Shown here: positions 8,689 through 22,053 of the stretch, one piece after another
Position numbering within the stretch: position 1 is the first letter of the stretch
Layout: every line of letters begins with the position of its first letter
Assembly: GCF_003610255.1 (NCBI RefSeq)
Contig: NZ_RAPS01000001.1
Coordinates: 2,666,001 to 2,730,000, forward strand
Reading direction: 5' to 3'
From: Streptomyces sp. TLI_171
GTDB taxonomy: Bacteria; Actinomycetota; Actinomycetes; Streptomycetales; Streptomycetaceae
DNA: 64,000 nucleotides
The notes under the pieces: generated by a model
The model's database searches: none
What the model was told of the DNA's origin: nothing
Seen by the model: only the letters and a program-made list of their open reading frames with translations
Made by a program: the position numbers and the translations under genes

Positions 8689-9519
8689 ATGCGCGGACTC
8701 GTGCTCGGCGGCGGCGGCCTCGCCGGCATCGCCTGGCAGACCGGCCTGCTCCACGGCCTCGCCGAAACCGGCCTGGACGTCCCCGGCACCGCCGACCACA
8801 TCCTCGGCACCTCCGCCGGATCGACCGTCGCCGGCCAGCTCGCCTCCGGCCTCCCGCTCGCCGAGCTCTACCGGCGGCAGACCGACCCCGCCCGGCAGAA
8901 CCACGAGATCGTCCCGCCCGCCGAAGCCCTCGGCGCCCTCTTCGAGACCATCGAGAAACTGCTCGCCGAGATCACCGACCCGGCCGAACTGCGCCGCCGC
9001 ATCGGCCGGCTCGCCCTCGACGCCGACACCGTCCCCGCCGCCGAACGCCACGCCGTCATCGCCGGCCGCCTCCCCGCTCACGAGTGGCCCGCCTGGCCGC
9101 TCACCCTCACCGCCGTGGACGCCGACACCGGCGAACCCCGCACCTTCGACCGCCACAGCGGAGTCACCCTCGTCGACGCCGTCGCCGCCAGCTGCGCCGT
9201 CCCCGGCATCTGGCCCCCCGTCGAGATCGACGGCCGCCGCTACATGGACGGCGGCATCCGCAGCTCCAACAACGCCGACCTGATGACCGGTCAGCAGACC
9301 GTCCTGGTCCTCGCCCCGATGACCGATCCCTTCCTCGCCGCCGAGCTGCAAACCCTCGAAGCCACCGGAAGGGTCCTCGCCGTCACCCCCGACGAGGACT
9401 CCCGGGCCGCCTTCGGCATCAACCCGCTCGACACCGCCGTCCGCACCCCCGCCGCCGAAGCCGGCCTGGCCCAGGGCCGACGGATCGCCGACCAGGTCCG
9501 CGAACTCTGGACCGACTGA
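8689..9519 (+). CDS. Patatin-like phospholipase
   Basis: A 276-residue cytoplasmic patatin-fold hydrolase. The oxyanion loop is GGGGLAG (7-13), the nucleophile elbow is G-T-S-A-G with Ser42, and the catalytic Asp is in YMDGG (about 187), so the Ser-Asp dyad is intact. ATG at 8689 is chosen because a GAGGGGG site lies 7 bases upstream; longer in-frame starts lack one. The family hydrolyses acyl esters of phospholipids or other lipids; the substrate here is unknown. It is monocistronic, divergent from kdpD and convergent with the ABC ATPase pair. Confidence 0.88.
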   Translation: MRGLVLGGGGLAGIAWQTGLLHGLAETGLDVPGTADHILGTSAGSTVAGQLASGLPLAELYRRQTDPARQNHEIVPPAEALGALFETIEKLLAEITDPAELRRRIGRLALDADTVPAAERHAVIAGRLPAHEWPAWPLTLTAVDADTGEPRTFDRHSGVTLVDAVAASCAVPGIWPPVEIDGRRYMDGGIRSSNNADLMTGQQTVLVLAPMTDPFLAAELQTLEATGRVLAVTPDEDSRAAFGINPLDTAVRTPAAEAGLAQGRRIADQVRELWTD

Positions 9520-9530
9520 CGCCCCGCCCG

Positions 9531-10208
9531 CTACTCGACGATCCTGCCGTCCCGCAGCTCGAGGACCCGGTCCGCGAGTTCCATCAGCTGCGGGTCGTGC
9601 GTCGCCACCAGCGCCGTCACGCCCTCACTGCGCACCACCGCCCGCAGCAACTGCATGATCGCCAGGCCGGTGTCCGAGTCCAGCTGTCCGGTCGGCTCGT
9701 CCGCGATCAGCAGCGCCGGCTCGTTCGCCAACGCCCGCGCCACCGCGACCCGCTGCTGCTGACCACCCGACATCTCGGTCGGCCGCTGCTCCGCGTGGTC
9801 CGCCAGACCCACCATCGCCAGCAGCGTGCGCACCCGCTCCTCGCGCTCCTTGACCGCCACCCGGCGCAGCCGCATCGGCACCCCGACGTTCTCCGCCGCC
9901 GTCAGCACCGAGATCAGGCCGAAGGACTGGAACACGAAACCGATCCGGTCCCGCCGCAGCTCCAGCCGGCCCGCCTCGTCCAGGCCCGCCAGGTCCGTCC
10001 CCGCGATGCTGATCTTCCCCGCGGACGGCGTGTCCAGCCCGCCCACCAGGTTCAGCAGCGTCGTCTTGCCGGAACCCGACCGGCCGCGCAGCGCCGTCAA
10101 CTCCCCGGCCCGCGCCGTGAACGACACCCCGCGCACCGCGTGCACCGCCCGGTCGCCCGCACCGAAGGTCCGGTGCACCTCCTCCACGACCACCATCGCA
10201 CCGCTCAC
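9531..10208 (-). CDS. ABC transporter ATP-binding protein (LolD/MacB-like)
   Basis: A 225-residue ATPase with Walker A GRSGSGKTT, Q-loop (FVFQSFGL), signature MSGGQQQR, Walker B ALLIADEPTGQLD and switch His (VATHD). The DEPTGQLDS pattern places it in the MacB/LolD/FtsE-type subfamily that pairs with FtsX-like permeases. The GTG at 10208 overlaps the previous stop by four bases (GTGA), so it is co-translated with the upstream ATPase; an ATG at 10196 is possible. No permease lies next to either ATPase. Confidence 0.88.
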   Translation of the reverse strand: MSGAMVVVEEVHRTFGAGDRAVHAVRGVSFTARAGELTALRGRSGSGKTTLLNLVGGLDTPSAGKISIAGTDLAGLDEAGRLELRRDRIGFVFQSFGLISVLTAAENVGVPMRLRRVAVKEREERVRTLLAMVGLADHAEQRPTEMSGGQQQRVAVARALANEPALLIADEPTGQLDSDTGLAIMQLLRAVVRSEGVTALVATHDPQLMELADRVLELRDGRIVE

Positions 10209-11143
10209 CCGCGCACCTCCGACTCCTCGGCCCGCCACACTCCGATGTGGTCCTCTTCCAACGCCAGCCGCACTCGGCGGCTGAGCCCCAACGCCTCGGT
10301 GAAGTCCTGCGGCAACTGCAACCGGCCGACCCGGTCCAGCACCGCGTACTCCACCCCAGGCTCGCCCCGCTCCGGGCGCAGCACCTCCGTCGAGGTCCGC
10401 CCGTTGCGGATCCGCACGGTCCGGCGCACTTCCTGCGCAACCATAAGGTCATGGGTGACGATCAACACCGTCACCCCCAACTCCTCGTTCACCGACCGCA
10501 GCGCGGCGAAGATCTCCTCGCTGGTCGCACTGTCCAGCTCGCCCGTCGGCTCGTCCGCCAGCAGCAGCGCCGGCGAGTTCGCGTTCGCCACCGCGATCGC
10601 CACCCGCTGCTGCTCACCGCCCGACATCTCCGCCGGACGACGACCCGCGAGGTGCGCGATCCCCAGCAGCCCCAGCAGCTCCGTCGCCTGCCGCCGCCGG
10701 TCCCGCCGCGGCACCCCGGCGTACCCCATCGGCAGCATCACGTTCTCCAGCGCCGTCAGGTACGGCAACAGGTTGCGCGCCGTCTGCTGCCAGACGAACC
10801 CCACCGTCCGGCGGCGGAAGTCCAGGCGCTCGCGCTTCCCCATCGCCAGCAGGTCATGACCCGCCACCCGGGCACTGCCCGCCGTCGGCACGTCCAGCCC
10901 GGCGAGGATCCCCAGCAGCGTCGACTTCCCCGAACCCGAGGCGCCGACCACCGCGATCAACTCGCCTTCCTCCACGGTCAGATCGAGCCCCTGCAGGGCC
11001 TGCACCTCGACCCCCTCGGACCGGTGGATCCGCACCACGTTCTCGCACACCACCATGCCCTCCGCGGGCGGCGGCCCCGCGGCGGCGGCGCGCCTGCGCA
11101 ACTCGTCGAGATCCGGTACGACCTGCACGGCCTCAGCCCCCAC
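10205..11143 (-). CDS. ABC transporter ATP-binding protein with AbrB-like C-terminal tail
   Basis: A 312-residue ATPase. After a 30-residue N-terminal segment come Walker A GASGSGKST, Q-loop WQQTARN, signature MSGGEQQR, Walker B LLLADEPTGELD and the switch His in VTHD, all of the MacB/LolD type. Residues from about 265 form an extra tail (AVLDRVGRLQLPQDFTEAL, then RRVRLALEEDHIGVW) that resembles a SpoVT/AbrB swapped-hairpin DNA-binding domain. This resemblance is by eye. GTG at 11143 is chosen because GGAGGGG lies six bases before it; frames open further upstream lack such a site. It is coupled to the second ATPase. Confidence 0.85.
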   Translation of the reverse strand: MGAEAVQVVPDLDELRRRAAAAGPPPAEGMVVCENVVRIHRSEGVEVQALQGLDLTVEEGELIAVVGASGSGKSTLLGILAGLDVPTAGSARVAGHDLLAMGKRERLDFRRRTVGFVWQQTARNLLPYLTALENVMLPMGYAGVPRRDRRRQATELLGLLGIAHLAGRRPAEMSGGEQQRVAIAVANANSPALLLADEPTGELDSATSEEIFAALRSVNEELGVTVLIVTHDLMVAQEVRRTVRIRNGRTSTEVLRPERGEPGVEYAVLDRVGRLQLPQDFTEALGLSRRVRLALEEDHIGVWRAEESEVRG

Positions 11144-11404
11144 AGCAAACCCCTCCGGCCCGAGCACCACGGCTCTCCACGGCCTGCGATCCGGGAGCCG
11201 ACGTCCGGCCGGGCGGGCGGGGCAGTCCCCTGTTCTGCCCCGACCGGCCGACCGGACGCTCCCCCGGTTGACCGACCCCCACACGGCGTCGGCCTCAACA
11301 CTCCAACGCGTCCCGAACCGGCCGGGTTGCATCAACATCCGGACTTTTTCGAACCGGCCCGAACGCGGTCCCGACCGCCCTCCGCGGCCGGCCCCGACCC
11401 GGCC

Positions 11405-12577
11405 TCACCCCGTCTTCGACACCGGCTCCCCCAGCGCCAGGAACTCCGCCGCCGACACCCGGAACGGATCCGACAGACCGGCCGCCGGCGACACCCCCCG
11501 CCCGACCCGACGCACCGTCAGCACCGCCACCATCGAACCGCTGACATGCACCACCGCCTCCTCCGCGAACGCCTGCGGCTGCCGCACCCCCAACGCCACC
11601 GCGCTGCCGACCTGCTGCTCCACCGTCCACCCCCCGCCCGGCGCCACGCACTCCCCACCCGCCAACAGCCGCGCGCCCGCGAGCCCCGCGGCCTCCGCCG
11701 ACCCGAACCGCAGGACGTACTGACGGGCCGTCGCCTCCACGTCCCCGCCGTCCGCGTACGTCTCCGCCCACACCAGCTCCGCGCCCGCCGTCCGCACCAG
11801 GCCCGGGACGCAGCCCTCCGCGAACGCCTCCGCCGGCAGACCGCCGGCCGTCGGCGCCGCGCCGCTGGTCCCGGCCGTCGCCGTGCCCGCGCCCTCAGCG
11901 GTCGACGTCGCCCCCTTCGCGCTCGGAACCGTCCCACTCGGAGCGGACCTGCTCGGAGCCGTCCCACTCGGGGTCGGGCCGCTCGGGGTGGGGCCGCTCG
12001 GGGTCGTCGCGGTCGGTGCCGCCGCACCAACGCTTGCGGTACCCGGGCCCGCGGCGCTCGGCGCCGGCGCCACCGTCCACGGGCCGTAGCCGCCCAGCAC
12101 GCTCGGCAACCGCGACACGTCCAGCACCAGCGCCCGCACCTCAGGATCGGCCGATCCCAACGGCAGCGGCGCCCACCCCGCACCGGCCGATCCACTCGGC
12201 CACGGACTCGCCGACCCCGCCGACGGGTCCACCGACGGCGACGACGACAGCCGCGGCTCCGGCACCACCAGGTCCGCCGACACCGCGGACGGCGACGGCC
12301 CCGCAGTCCTCGACACCGCCGGCCCCGCGGCCCCGTGACCGGACGACGGCGGCACCAGCGACAGCCCCGACCAGACCAACGCGACGCCCACCACCCCGAC
12401 GCCCGCGACCGAACACACCCGACGCCGACGGCGACGCACCCCGCGCCGCACCACCTCCGCGCTCACCGGCACCGGAACGCCCAGGACCACCTCGCGCCGC
12501 AACCCGTCGAACATCGCCTCCAACCGGGCAACCCCGATCGCCGGACGATCCTCCTCCTCCACCTCGGCCCTAGACAC
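11405..12577 (-). CDS. Unknown membrane-anchored protein coupled to the ECF sigma factor
   Basis: A 390-residue protein of no recognised family. Residues 1-50 are cytoplasmic and end in a run of Arg. One membrane segment follows at about 54-75 (VAGVGVVGVALVWSGL). Then comes a long extracellular Ser/Pro/Thr/Ala-rich stalk containing TPSG-type repeats (about 190-225), and a folded-looking C-terminal region with two Cys (EGCVPGL, GECVAPG). The GTG start overlaps the sigma-factor stop by eight bases (GTGTCTAG). Position and topology suggest an anti-sigma or signal-sensing partner, but I see no HxxxCxxC zinc motif. Confidence 0.75.
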   Translation of the reverse strand: MSRAEVEEEDRPAIGVARLEAMFDGLRREVVLGVPVPVSAEVVRRGVRRRRRRVCSVAGVGVVGVALVWSGLSLVPPSSGHGAAGPAVSRTAGPSPSAVSADLVVPEPRLSSSPSVDPSAGSASPWPSGSAGAGWAPLPLGSADPEVRALVLDVSRLPSVLGGYGPWTVAPAPSAAGPGTASVGAAAPTATTPSGPTPSGPTPSGTAPSRSAPSGTVPSAKGATSTAEGAGTATAGTSGAAPTAGGLPAEAFAEGCVPGLVRTAGAELVWAETYADGGDVEATARQYVLRFGSAEAAGLAGARLLAGGECVAPGGGWTVEQQVGSAVALGVRQPQAFAEEAVVHVSGSMVAVLTVRRVGRGVSPAAGLSDPFRVSAAEFLALGEPVSKTG

Positions 12578-13277
12578 GCGAACCCCCGTCCTCTGCCACC
12601 CGGACCCGAGCCTCCGTCAACTCCACCGCCACCGGCTCCCCGTCACCGCTGCCGCCCGCCGACACCCGCTGCTCCCCCGCACCCACCACCCGCCCTCCCG
12701 CGGCAGCCGCGCGAACCGGCCGCAGCGGCGCGACCAGCGGCTCTTCGACGACCACCGCCGGCCCTTCCCCCAACAACGCCGCCAACGCCTGCCGCCCCCG
12801 ATGCAGCCGCGCCTTCACCGTCCCCACCGGCACCCCCTCGTCCGCGGCGATCTCCGCCACCGAACGACCCCCCATGTGGTGCCACACCAACGCCGACCGC
12901 TGCGTCTCCGGCAACTGCCGCAACGCCTCCACCAACGCCACCGTCTCGGGCCCCGGCCCCGGAACCGGCAGCTGCGCATCCCCGTGCCGGATCCAGCTCT
13001 GCAACGCCGTCCGGGCCCGCCGCCACCGGCTGATCGCGATCCGCTGCCCCGTCAGCCGGACCCACGCCACCGGATTCTCGTGCGCCACCAGCCGCCCCCA
13101 GTGGTTCCAGGCCCGAACGAACGCCTCCTGGGCGGCATCCTGCGCCTCACCCAGATCACCCGTCAGCGCATACAGGTGCGCCACCAGTTGGCCGTACGTC
13201 GCCTCGTAGAACGCCCGAAAGTCGTCGCCGCCCCGACCGGTACTACTGCCGGCCCCCTCGCCCTGCTCCACGACCAT
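12570..13277 (-). CDS. ECF-type (SigE family) RNA polymerase sigma factor
   Basis: A 235-residue group IV sigma factor. Region 2 is about residues 18-85 (FRAFYEATYGQLVAHLYALT, EAQDAAQEAFVRAW). Region 4 is about 115-170 (LPETQRSALVWHHMGGRS, VPVGTVKARLHRGRQAL), which contacts the -35 element. The C-terminal 55 residues are low-complexity and unlike the compact family norm of about 170. It is coupled to the downstream membrane protein, the usual layout for a sigma/regulator pair. Regulon unknown. The gene reads away from the neighbouring rRNA operon terminator. Confidence 0.88.
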   Translation of the reverse strand: MVVEQGEGAGSSTGRGGDDFRAFYEATYGQLVAHLYALTGDLGEAQDAAQEAFVRAWNHWGRLVAHENPVAWVRLTGQRIAISRWRRARTALQSWIRHGDAQLPVPGPGPETVALVEALRQLPETQRSALVWHHMGGRSVAEIAADEGVPVGTVKARLHRGRQALAALLGEGPAVVVEEPLVAPLRPVRAAAAGGRVVGAGEQRVSAGGSGDGEPVAVELTEARVRVAEDGGSRV

Positions 13278-13344
13278 GACGCCACAGTGTGCCGTGCACC
13301 GATCGACCCGGCAACACTCCGCCCGCCCGCCGTTCGGGAAACGC

Positions 13345-13381
13345 GAGAAAGCCCCCTGACATCCCGTCAGGGGGCTTTCTC
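13345..13381 (-). terminator. rRNA operon terminator
   Basis: A perfect 16-bp stem (13345-13360 with 13366-13381) and a 5-base loop lie ten bases past the 5S rRNA 3' end. Confidence 0.9.
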
Positions 13382-13390
13382 TGAATGATT

Positions 13391-13509
13391 GTTCGGCGGC
13401 GTCCTACTCTCCCACAGGGTCCCCCCTGCAGTACCATCGGCGCTATGAGGCTTAGCTTCCGGGTTCGGAATGTAACCGGGCGTTTCCCTCACGCTATGAC
13501 CACCGAAAC
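13391..13509 (-). rRNA. rrf: 5S ribosomal RNA
   Basis: About 119 bases. The reverse complement starts GTTTCGGTGGTCATAGCG and ends GACGCCGCCGAAC, the known actinomycete 5S termini. It is the last gene of the 16S-23S-5S operon. Confidence 0.95.
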
Positions 13510-13552
13510 ACTATGAAACTATCCACCGGAGTGGGTCGTTGTTTCAGAACAA

Positions 13553-13569
13553 CACAGTGGACGCGAGCA
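13553..13569 (-). other. 3' half of the 23S precursor processing stem
   Basis: This 17-base segment is perfectly complementary to 16685-16701 on the other side of 23S rRNA. Pairing would form the long stalk that RNase III cuts when 23S rRNA is released; this role is established for bacterial rRNA operons. Confidence 0.8.
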
Positions 13570-13574
13570 ACTGA

Positions 13575-18476
<4,902 letters not shown>

Positions 18477-18900
18477 TGTCTCCACGGGGAGCGGCACAGC
18501 AACCACCGGAATAAGGCGGCCCTGCGCACTGCGTCCTCGCTAGTGTTTTACTTCAAAAGGAATCTCCAACCCCAGAGAATCTGAGGCCGGGGATGTCAAC
18601 ATATCTGGCGTTGACTTTTGGCACGCTGTTGAGTTCTCAAGGAACGGACGCTTCCTTCGAGCCGCATTCCTGCGGACCCTCCGGGCGCTTCGTTCTTTCG
18701 TGTTTCCAGCTTATCAGATCCGAGCTTGTGCTCTTTCCCGACTCGCTTTCGTCTTCCGCGACCTGACGGCCCGTCCGACGTTTCAAACTCTAGCCGATCC
18801 CCGCTCCGAAAAGCGAATCGGCCGCAATCTCCGATAAACACGCACAGCAAATACGAACGGAGACGCGAAAGGACGCGACCCGCTACGGATCAACTGGTTG
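18477..18900 (-). promoter_or_regulatory. rRNA operon promoter and leader region
   Basis: Roughly 420 bases upstream of 16S with lower GC than the flanks and no gene. A -10-like TAGAGT lies at 18792-18787 on the minus strand. A TTGACA (18599-18594) closer to 16S has no convincing -10. CCTTGAGAACTCAACAGCG (near 18640-18620) is the conserved actinomycete leader motif linked to antitermination or processing. Streptomyces rRNA operons usually have several promoters, so others may be hidden here. Confidence 0.7.
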
Positions 18901-18977
18901 GTTCTCAGAGATTGGCCACCCCGGGACCGTCCACGCAGATACGTGTCCGGTGCTCCCTGCCGAGCGACTAGTGAACA

Positions 18978-19694
18978 CTACGCCGATCGGGAGGCGGATG
19001 CAAATTCGTCCGTACGGACCACCCAGTCGCAGGCCGTGCGGGTGGTCTCGACCTGGGCGGCGTTGGGCCGGTCGTTGGTGTCGATCCGGTGGCGGGCGCT
19101 CGCCTCGTCCTGGCCGCCGGCGGTGTGGCGGGCCAGCAGCCGGGCGTCGCGGACGCGCTCGCCGGCGTCGACGTACCAGAGTTCGCGCAGCAGTGCCCGG
19201 GCGTCCGTCCACGGGGTGGCGGGCGTGGCGAGGTAGTTGCCTTCGGTCACGATCAGCCGGGTGTGGGGGCGGATCAGGTGGCGGGCGGCGATCGGCTCGT
19301 CGAGCGTGCGGTCGAAGTCGGGGGCGTAGATCTCGTGGAAGCGGTCGGCGGTGACGCGCTCGAGGAGGGCGAGGTAGCCGAGGGCGTCGAAGGTCTCGGG
19401 GGCGCCCTTGCGAGGGCGCAGGCCGAGGCGGTCGAGCTGGGCGTTGGAGAGGTGGAAGCCGTCGAGCGGGAGGTAGGCCGCGGTGTCGGGGCCCTCGTGG
19501 CGGTTGATCTCGTCGACCAGTAGGCGGGCGAGGGTGGACTTCCCGGCGGCGGGCGGCCCGACCAGGCCGAGGACGGTTCGTCCGGTGCCGCTGCCGGGGC
19601 CGCGGAGCAGGGCGAGTGCACGGGTCACTGCGAGGGCTGCGGCATCGGACTGCTCGGTGGCGGACGCGGTGGTGGGGGTGCCTTCGTCGTGCAT
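18978..19694 (-). CDS. Nucleoside/nucleotide (uridine kinase-like) P-loop kinase
   Basis: A 238-residue cytoplasmic P-loop kinase. Walker A is GPPAAGKST (46-54), the substrate-site motif is YLPLDGFHLSNAQLDRLG, and VTEGNYLA is the strand-turn motif of the uridine kinase / pantothenate kinase-like family. LYVDAGE-type and RLLARH segments follow, as in the fructokinase-like subgroup. ATG at 19694 is preferred over GTG at 19703 because AGGG is correctly spaced from it. It lies ten bases downstream of the LD-carboxypeptidase stop on the same strand, so the two are probably co-transcribed. The phosphorylated substrate is not known. Confidence 0.82.
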   Translation of the reverse strand: MHDEGTPTTASATEQSDAAALAVTRALALLRGPGSGTGRTVLGLVGPPAAGKSTLARLLVDEINRHEGPDTAAYLPLDGFHLSNAQLDRLGLRPRKGAPETFDALGYLALLERVTADRFHEIYAPDFDRTLDEPIAARHLIRPHTRLIVTEGNYLATPATPWTDARALLRELWYVDAGERVRDARLLARHTAGGQDEASARHRIDTNDRPNAAQVETTRTACDWVVRTDEFASASRSA

Positions 19695-19704
19695 GGGTCG
19701 CACC

Positions 19705-20634
19705 CTACGCGCCGGTAGGGACGGTGAGAACAGGAGTGTCGAGGGTGACGGTGCCGGCGTCCGCGTCCAGGGTGGCGGGGACGCCGAGCGGGACGGTGAT
19801 CGCGGACGGGCAGTGGCCGAAACCGAGCTCCCAGAGGACGGGGATGCCGAGGCCGCCGAAGTGGTCGAGCATCACGGCCCGTACGCCGTCGAGCGGGCCG
19901 CAGCCGTCCCAGGAGCCGAGGACCACTCCGGCGACTCCCTCTAGGGCTCCGCTGCGTCGGAGTTGGGTGAGGATGCGGTCGAGCTGGTACGGCTGCTCGT
20001 TGACGTCCTCCAGGACCAGCAGGCCGCCGGCGAAGGTCCGGCGGGCGGCGGGGGTGCCTCGGTCGGCGGCGAGCAGCGAGGCGCAGCCGCCCATCAGGGT
20101 GCCGTGGGCCCGGCCGGGGACGAGGGCGGTGGCGTCGGGGCCGGTGAGGACGGTGGTGGCGGCGGGCTCGAAGAGGGTTCGTCGCAGGTGCTCGGCGGTC
20201 GGGGCGTCGGTGCTGAAGACGGTGGCTCCGGGCATCGGACCGTAGAGGGTGGGGAGGCCGAGGCGCTGGGCGACGGCCTCGTGCAGGACGGTGATGTCGC
20301 TGTAGCCGACCAGCAGTTTCGGCGGTGCGGTGCGCATGGCGTCCCAGTCCAGGAGGTCGACCATCCGATGGGCCCCGAATCCGCCGCGGACGCAGAGGAC
20401 GGCGGCGATGTCGGGGTCCAGCCAGGCGGCCTGCAGGTCGGCGGCCCGGTGGGCGTCGGTGCCGGCCAGGTACGGCAGGGCGGGATGGGTGTCGTGGACG
20501 TGCGGGAGGACCTGCACGTCCAGGTCCCAGGAGCGGAGGATCTCGATGCCGAGGGCGAGCCGTGCGGGGTCGACGGCACCGCTGGGGGCGGCGAGGGCGA
20601 TCCGGTCTCCGGGGCGGAGCGGGCGCAGGGGCAT
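19705..20634 (-). CDS. LD-carboxypeptidase (peptidase family S66)
   Basis: A 309-residue S66 peptidase. It begins with LRPGDRIALAAPSG and has the nucleophile Ser112 in GYSDIT. The acid and base are expected in LLVLEDVNEQPYQLDR (Glu) and GFGHCPSA (His). Family members cleave the L-Lys/DAP-D-Ala bond of tetrapeptides in cell-wall recycling or hydrolyse related microcin-like peptides. No signal peptide is visible, so a cytoplasmic recycling role is likely. It reads into the P-loop kinase gene. Confidence 0.88.
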   Translation of the reverse strand: MPLRPLRPGDRIALAAPSGAVDPARLALGIEILRSWDLDVQVLPHVHDTHPALPYLAGTDAHRAADLQAAWLDPDIAAVLCVRGGFGAHRMVDLLDWDAMRTAPPKLLVGYSDITVLHEAVAQRLGLPTLYGPMPGATVFSTDAPTAEHLRRTLFEPAATTVLTGPDATALVPGRAHGTLMGGCASLLAADRGTPAARRTFAGGLLVLEDVNEQPYQLDRILTQLRRSGALEGVAGVVLGSWDGCGPLDGVRAVMLDHFGGLGIPVLWELGFGHCPSAITVPLGVPATLDADAGTVTLDTPVLTVPTGA

Positions 20635-20809
20635 CGGGTACTCCTTCTTGCAGCGGAGAATTCTCGGAGCGGGGAGCGGGAGCGCGGCAGCGGGGACGGT
20701 GGGCTCCTGCGGGTGCCGCAGAGTTGTTCCGTCTGCTGACGGTATCCCCCGCGCGGCAACGGCCCATCCCGGTGGGCCGGCTGGCTGCCCGTCAGGCGTG
20801 CGGGCTCGG

Positions 20810-20843
20810 CGGACGGTCCCGCGCCGGGGAGCGGGGCCGTCCG
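20810..20843 (-). terminator. Terminator after trpS
   Basis: An 11-bp stem with one G-T wobble (20810-20820 with 20833-20843) begins 21 bases after the trpS stop codon. Confidence 0.65.
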
Positions 20844-20864
20844 CCGTGCCCGTGGGTGACGGGG

Positions 20865-21926
20865 TCAGAACGTGCCCATGGCGGTCCGGACTTCGGCGAG
20901 GGTGCGGTTGGCGATCTCGTTGGCGCGGGCGTTCCCGGTGTGCAGGACCTCGCGCAGCAGGGTTCGGTCGGCGGCGAGTTCGGCGCGGCGGGCGCGCAGC
21001 GGGCGGAAGTACTCGTTGACCGCTTCGGTGGCGGTGCGCTTGAGGGCCGCGGCTCCGCCGGCGCCGATCTCCTCGGCGACCTGGTGCGGGTCCCGGTCCT
21101 GGCAGAGGGCGGTGAGCAGCAGCAGGTTGGAGACGCCGGGGCGGTGCTCGGGGTCGTAGGCGATGTGGCGGTCGGGGTCGGTGACGGCGCCGCGCAGCAT
21201 CCGGGCGGTCTCGTCCCCGTCGGCGCCGAGGGAGATGGCGTTGCCCCTGCTCTTGCTCATCTTTCCGGCGTCGGTGCCGAGCAGCAGGGGTGCGTCGGAG
21301 AGCAGGGCCTGCGGTTCGGGGAACAGCGTGCCGTAGCGGTCGTTGAAGCGGCGGGCGACGGTGCGGGCGACTTCCAGGTGCGGCAGTTGGTCCTGGCCGA
21401 CCGGCACCAGGTCGGCCTTGCAGAACAGCAGGTCGGCGGCCTGGTGGACCGGGTAGGTGAACATCAACCCGCTGACGGCGGACTGCCGGGAGTGGGCGAT
21501 CTCGTCCTTGACTGTGGGGTTCCGGGACAGTTCGGCGACGCTCACCAGGCTGAGGAACGGCAGCAGCAGTTGGTTGAGGGCCGGGACGGCGCTGTGGGTG
21601 AAGATCGTGGCCCGTCCGGGGTCGACTCCGGCGGCCAGGTAGTCGAGGACGAGGTTCTCGGCGCGTTCGGCGAGCCGGTCGGGGCGGTCCCGGTCGGTGA
21701 TCACCTGGTAGTCGGCAACGACGATCATCAACTCCAGCCCTTGTGACTGGAGTTGGACCCGGTTCCGGAGCGTCCCGAAGTAGTGGCCGAGGTGGAGCGG
21801 GCCGGTCGGTCGGTCACCGGTCAGGACCCGGCGGTGCCCGGCGGCGGTCGGTGCGATCAGCGGGTTGGCCGGGCCGGCGGTTGCGGCGGTGGTGTCCGTG
21901 CCGGTGGGTTCGGCGGGGGCGGTCAT
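20865..21926 (-). CDS. trpS: Tryptophanyl-tRNA synthetase, auxiliary (TrpRS1/TrpRS II-like) type
   Basis: A 353-residue class I synthetase that charges tRNA-Trp. HIGH is present as HLGH (45-48) in LTGDRPTGPLHLGHYFG, and KMSKS is exact (222-226). The GDRPTG opening, LRNRV and ADYQVITDRD resemble Deinococcus TrpRS II and the auxiliary TrpRS1 of Streptomyces coelicolor, which confers indolmycin resistance, rather than the housekeeping enzyme; this assignment is from memory of family sequences. ATG at 21926 follows AGGAGA. The gene sits behind a leader peptide with tandem Trp codons and an attenuator, as reported for S. coelicolor trpRS1. Confidence 0.9.
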   Translation of the reverse strand: MTAPAEPTGTDTTAATAGPANPLIAPTAAGHRRVLTGDRPTGPLHLGHYFGTLRNRVQLQSQGLELMIVVADYQVITDRDRPDRLAERAENLVLDYLAAGVDPGRATIFTHSAVPALNQLLLPFLSLVSVAELSRNPTVKDEIAHSRQSAVSGLMFTYPVHQAADLLFCKADLVPVGQDQLPHLEVARTVARRFNDRYGTLFPEPQALLSDAPLLLGTDAGKMSKSRGNAISLGADGDETARMLRGAVTDPDRHIAYDPEHRPGVSNLLLLTALCQDRDPHQVAEEIGAGGAAALKRTATEAVNEYFRPLRARRAELAADRTLLREVLHTGNARANEIANRTLAEVRTAMGTF

Positions 21927-21996
21927 GGCGGGTTTCTCCTCGGTGGCGGTGGTCGCCGCCCGCCGGCAGCCCGGGTCCGTCCTTGGGTTGTCGCCG

Positions 21997-22053
21997 GGGC
22001 CGCCCTTGCGGACGGCCCTGAAGTCATGGGTGGGGAGCCGTCCTAGGACGGCC
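21997..22053 (-). promoter_or_regulatory. Ribosome-mediated transcription attenuator of trpS
   Basis: Read on the minus strand. Segment 1 (GGCCGTCC, 22053-22046) overlaps the end of the leader peptide. Segment 2 is GGACGGCTCC (22043-22034), segment 3 GGGCCGTCC (22018-22010) and segment 4 GGGCGGCCC (22005-21997). Pairings 1:2, 2:3 (7 bp) and 3:4 (9 bp, GCAA tetraloop) exclude one another. A ribosome stalled at the Trp codons would cover segment 1, free segment 2 to pair with 3, and prevent the 3:4 terminator. No T-tract follows, as is common in Streptomyces. Confidence 0.8.

Noticed and set aside
21927..22030. A second upstream frame (34 codons) ending on the trpS start (ATGA)
   Set aside because: It has no Trp codons and a poor ribosome binding site; the 12-codon WW frame fits attenuation much better.
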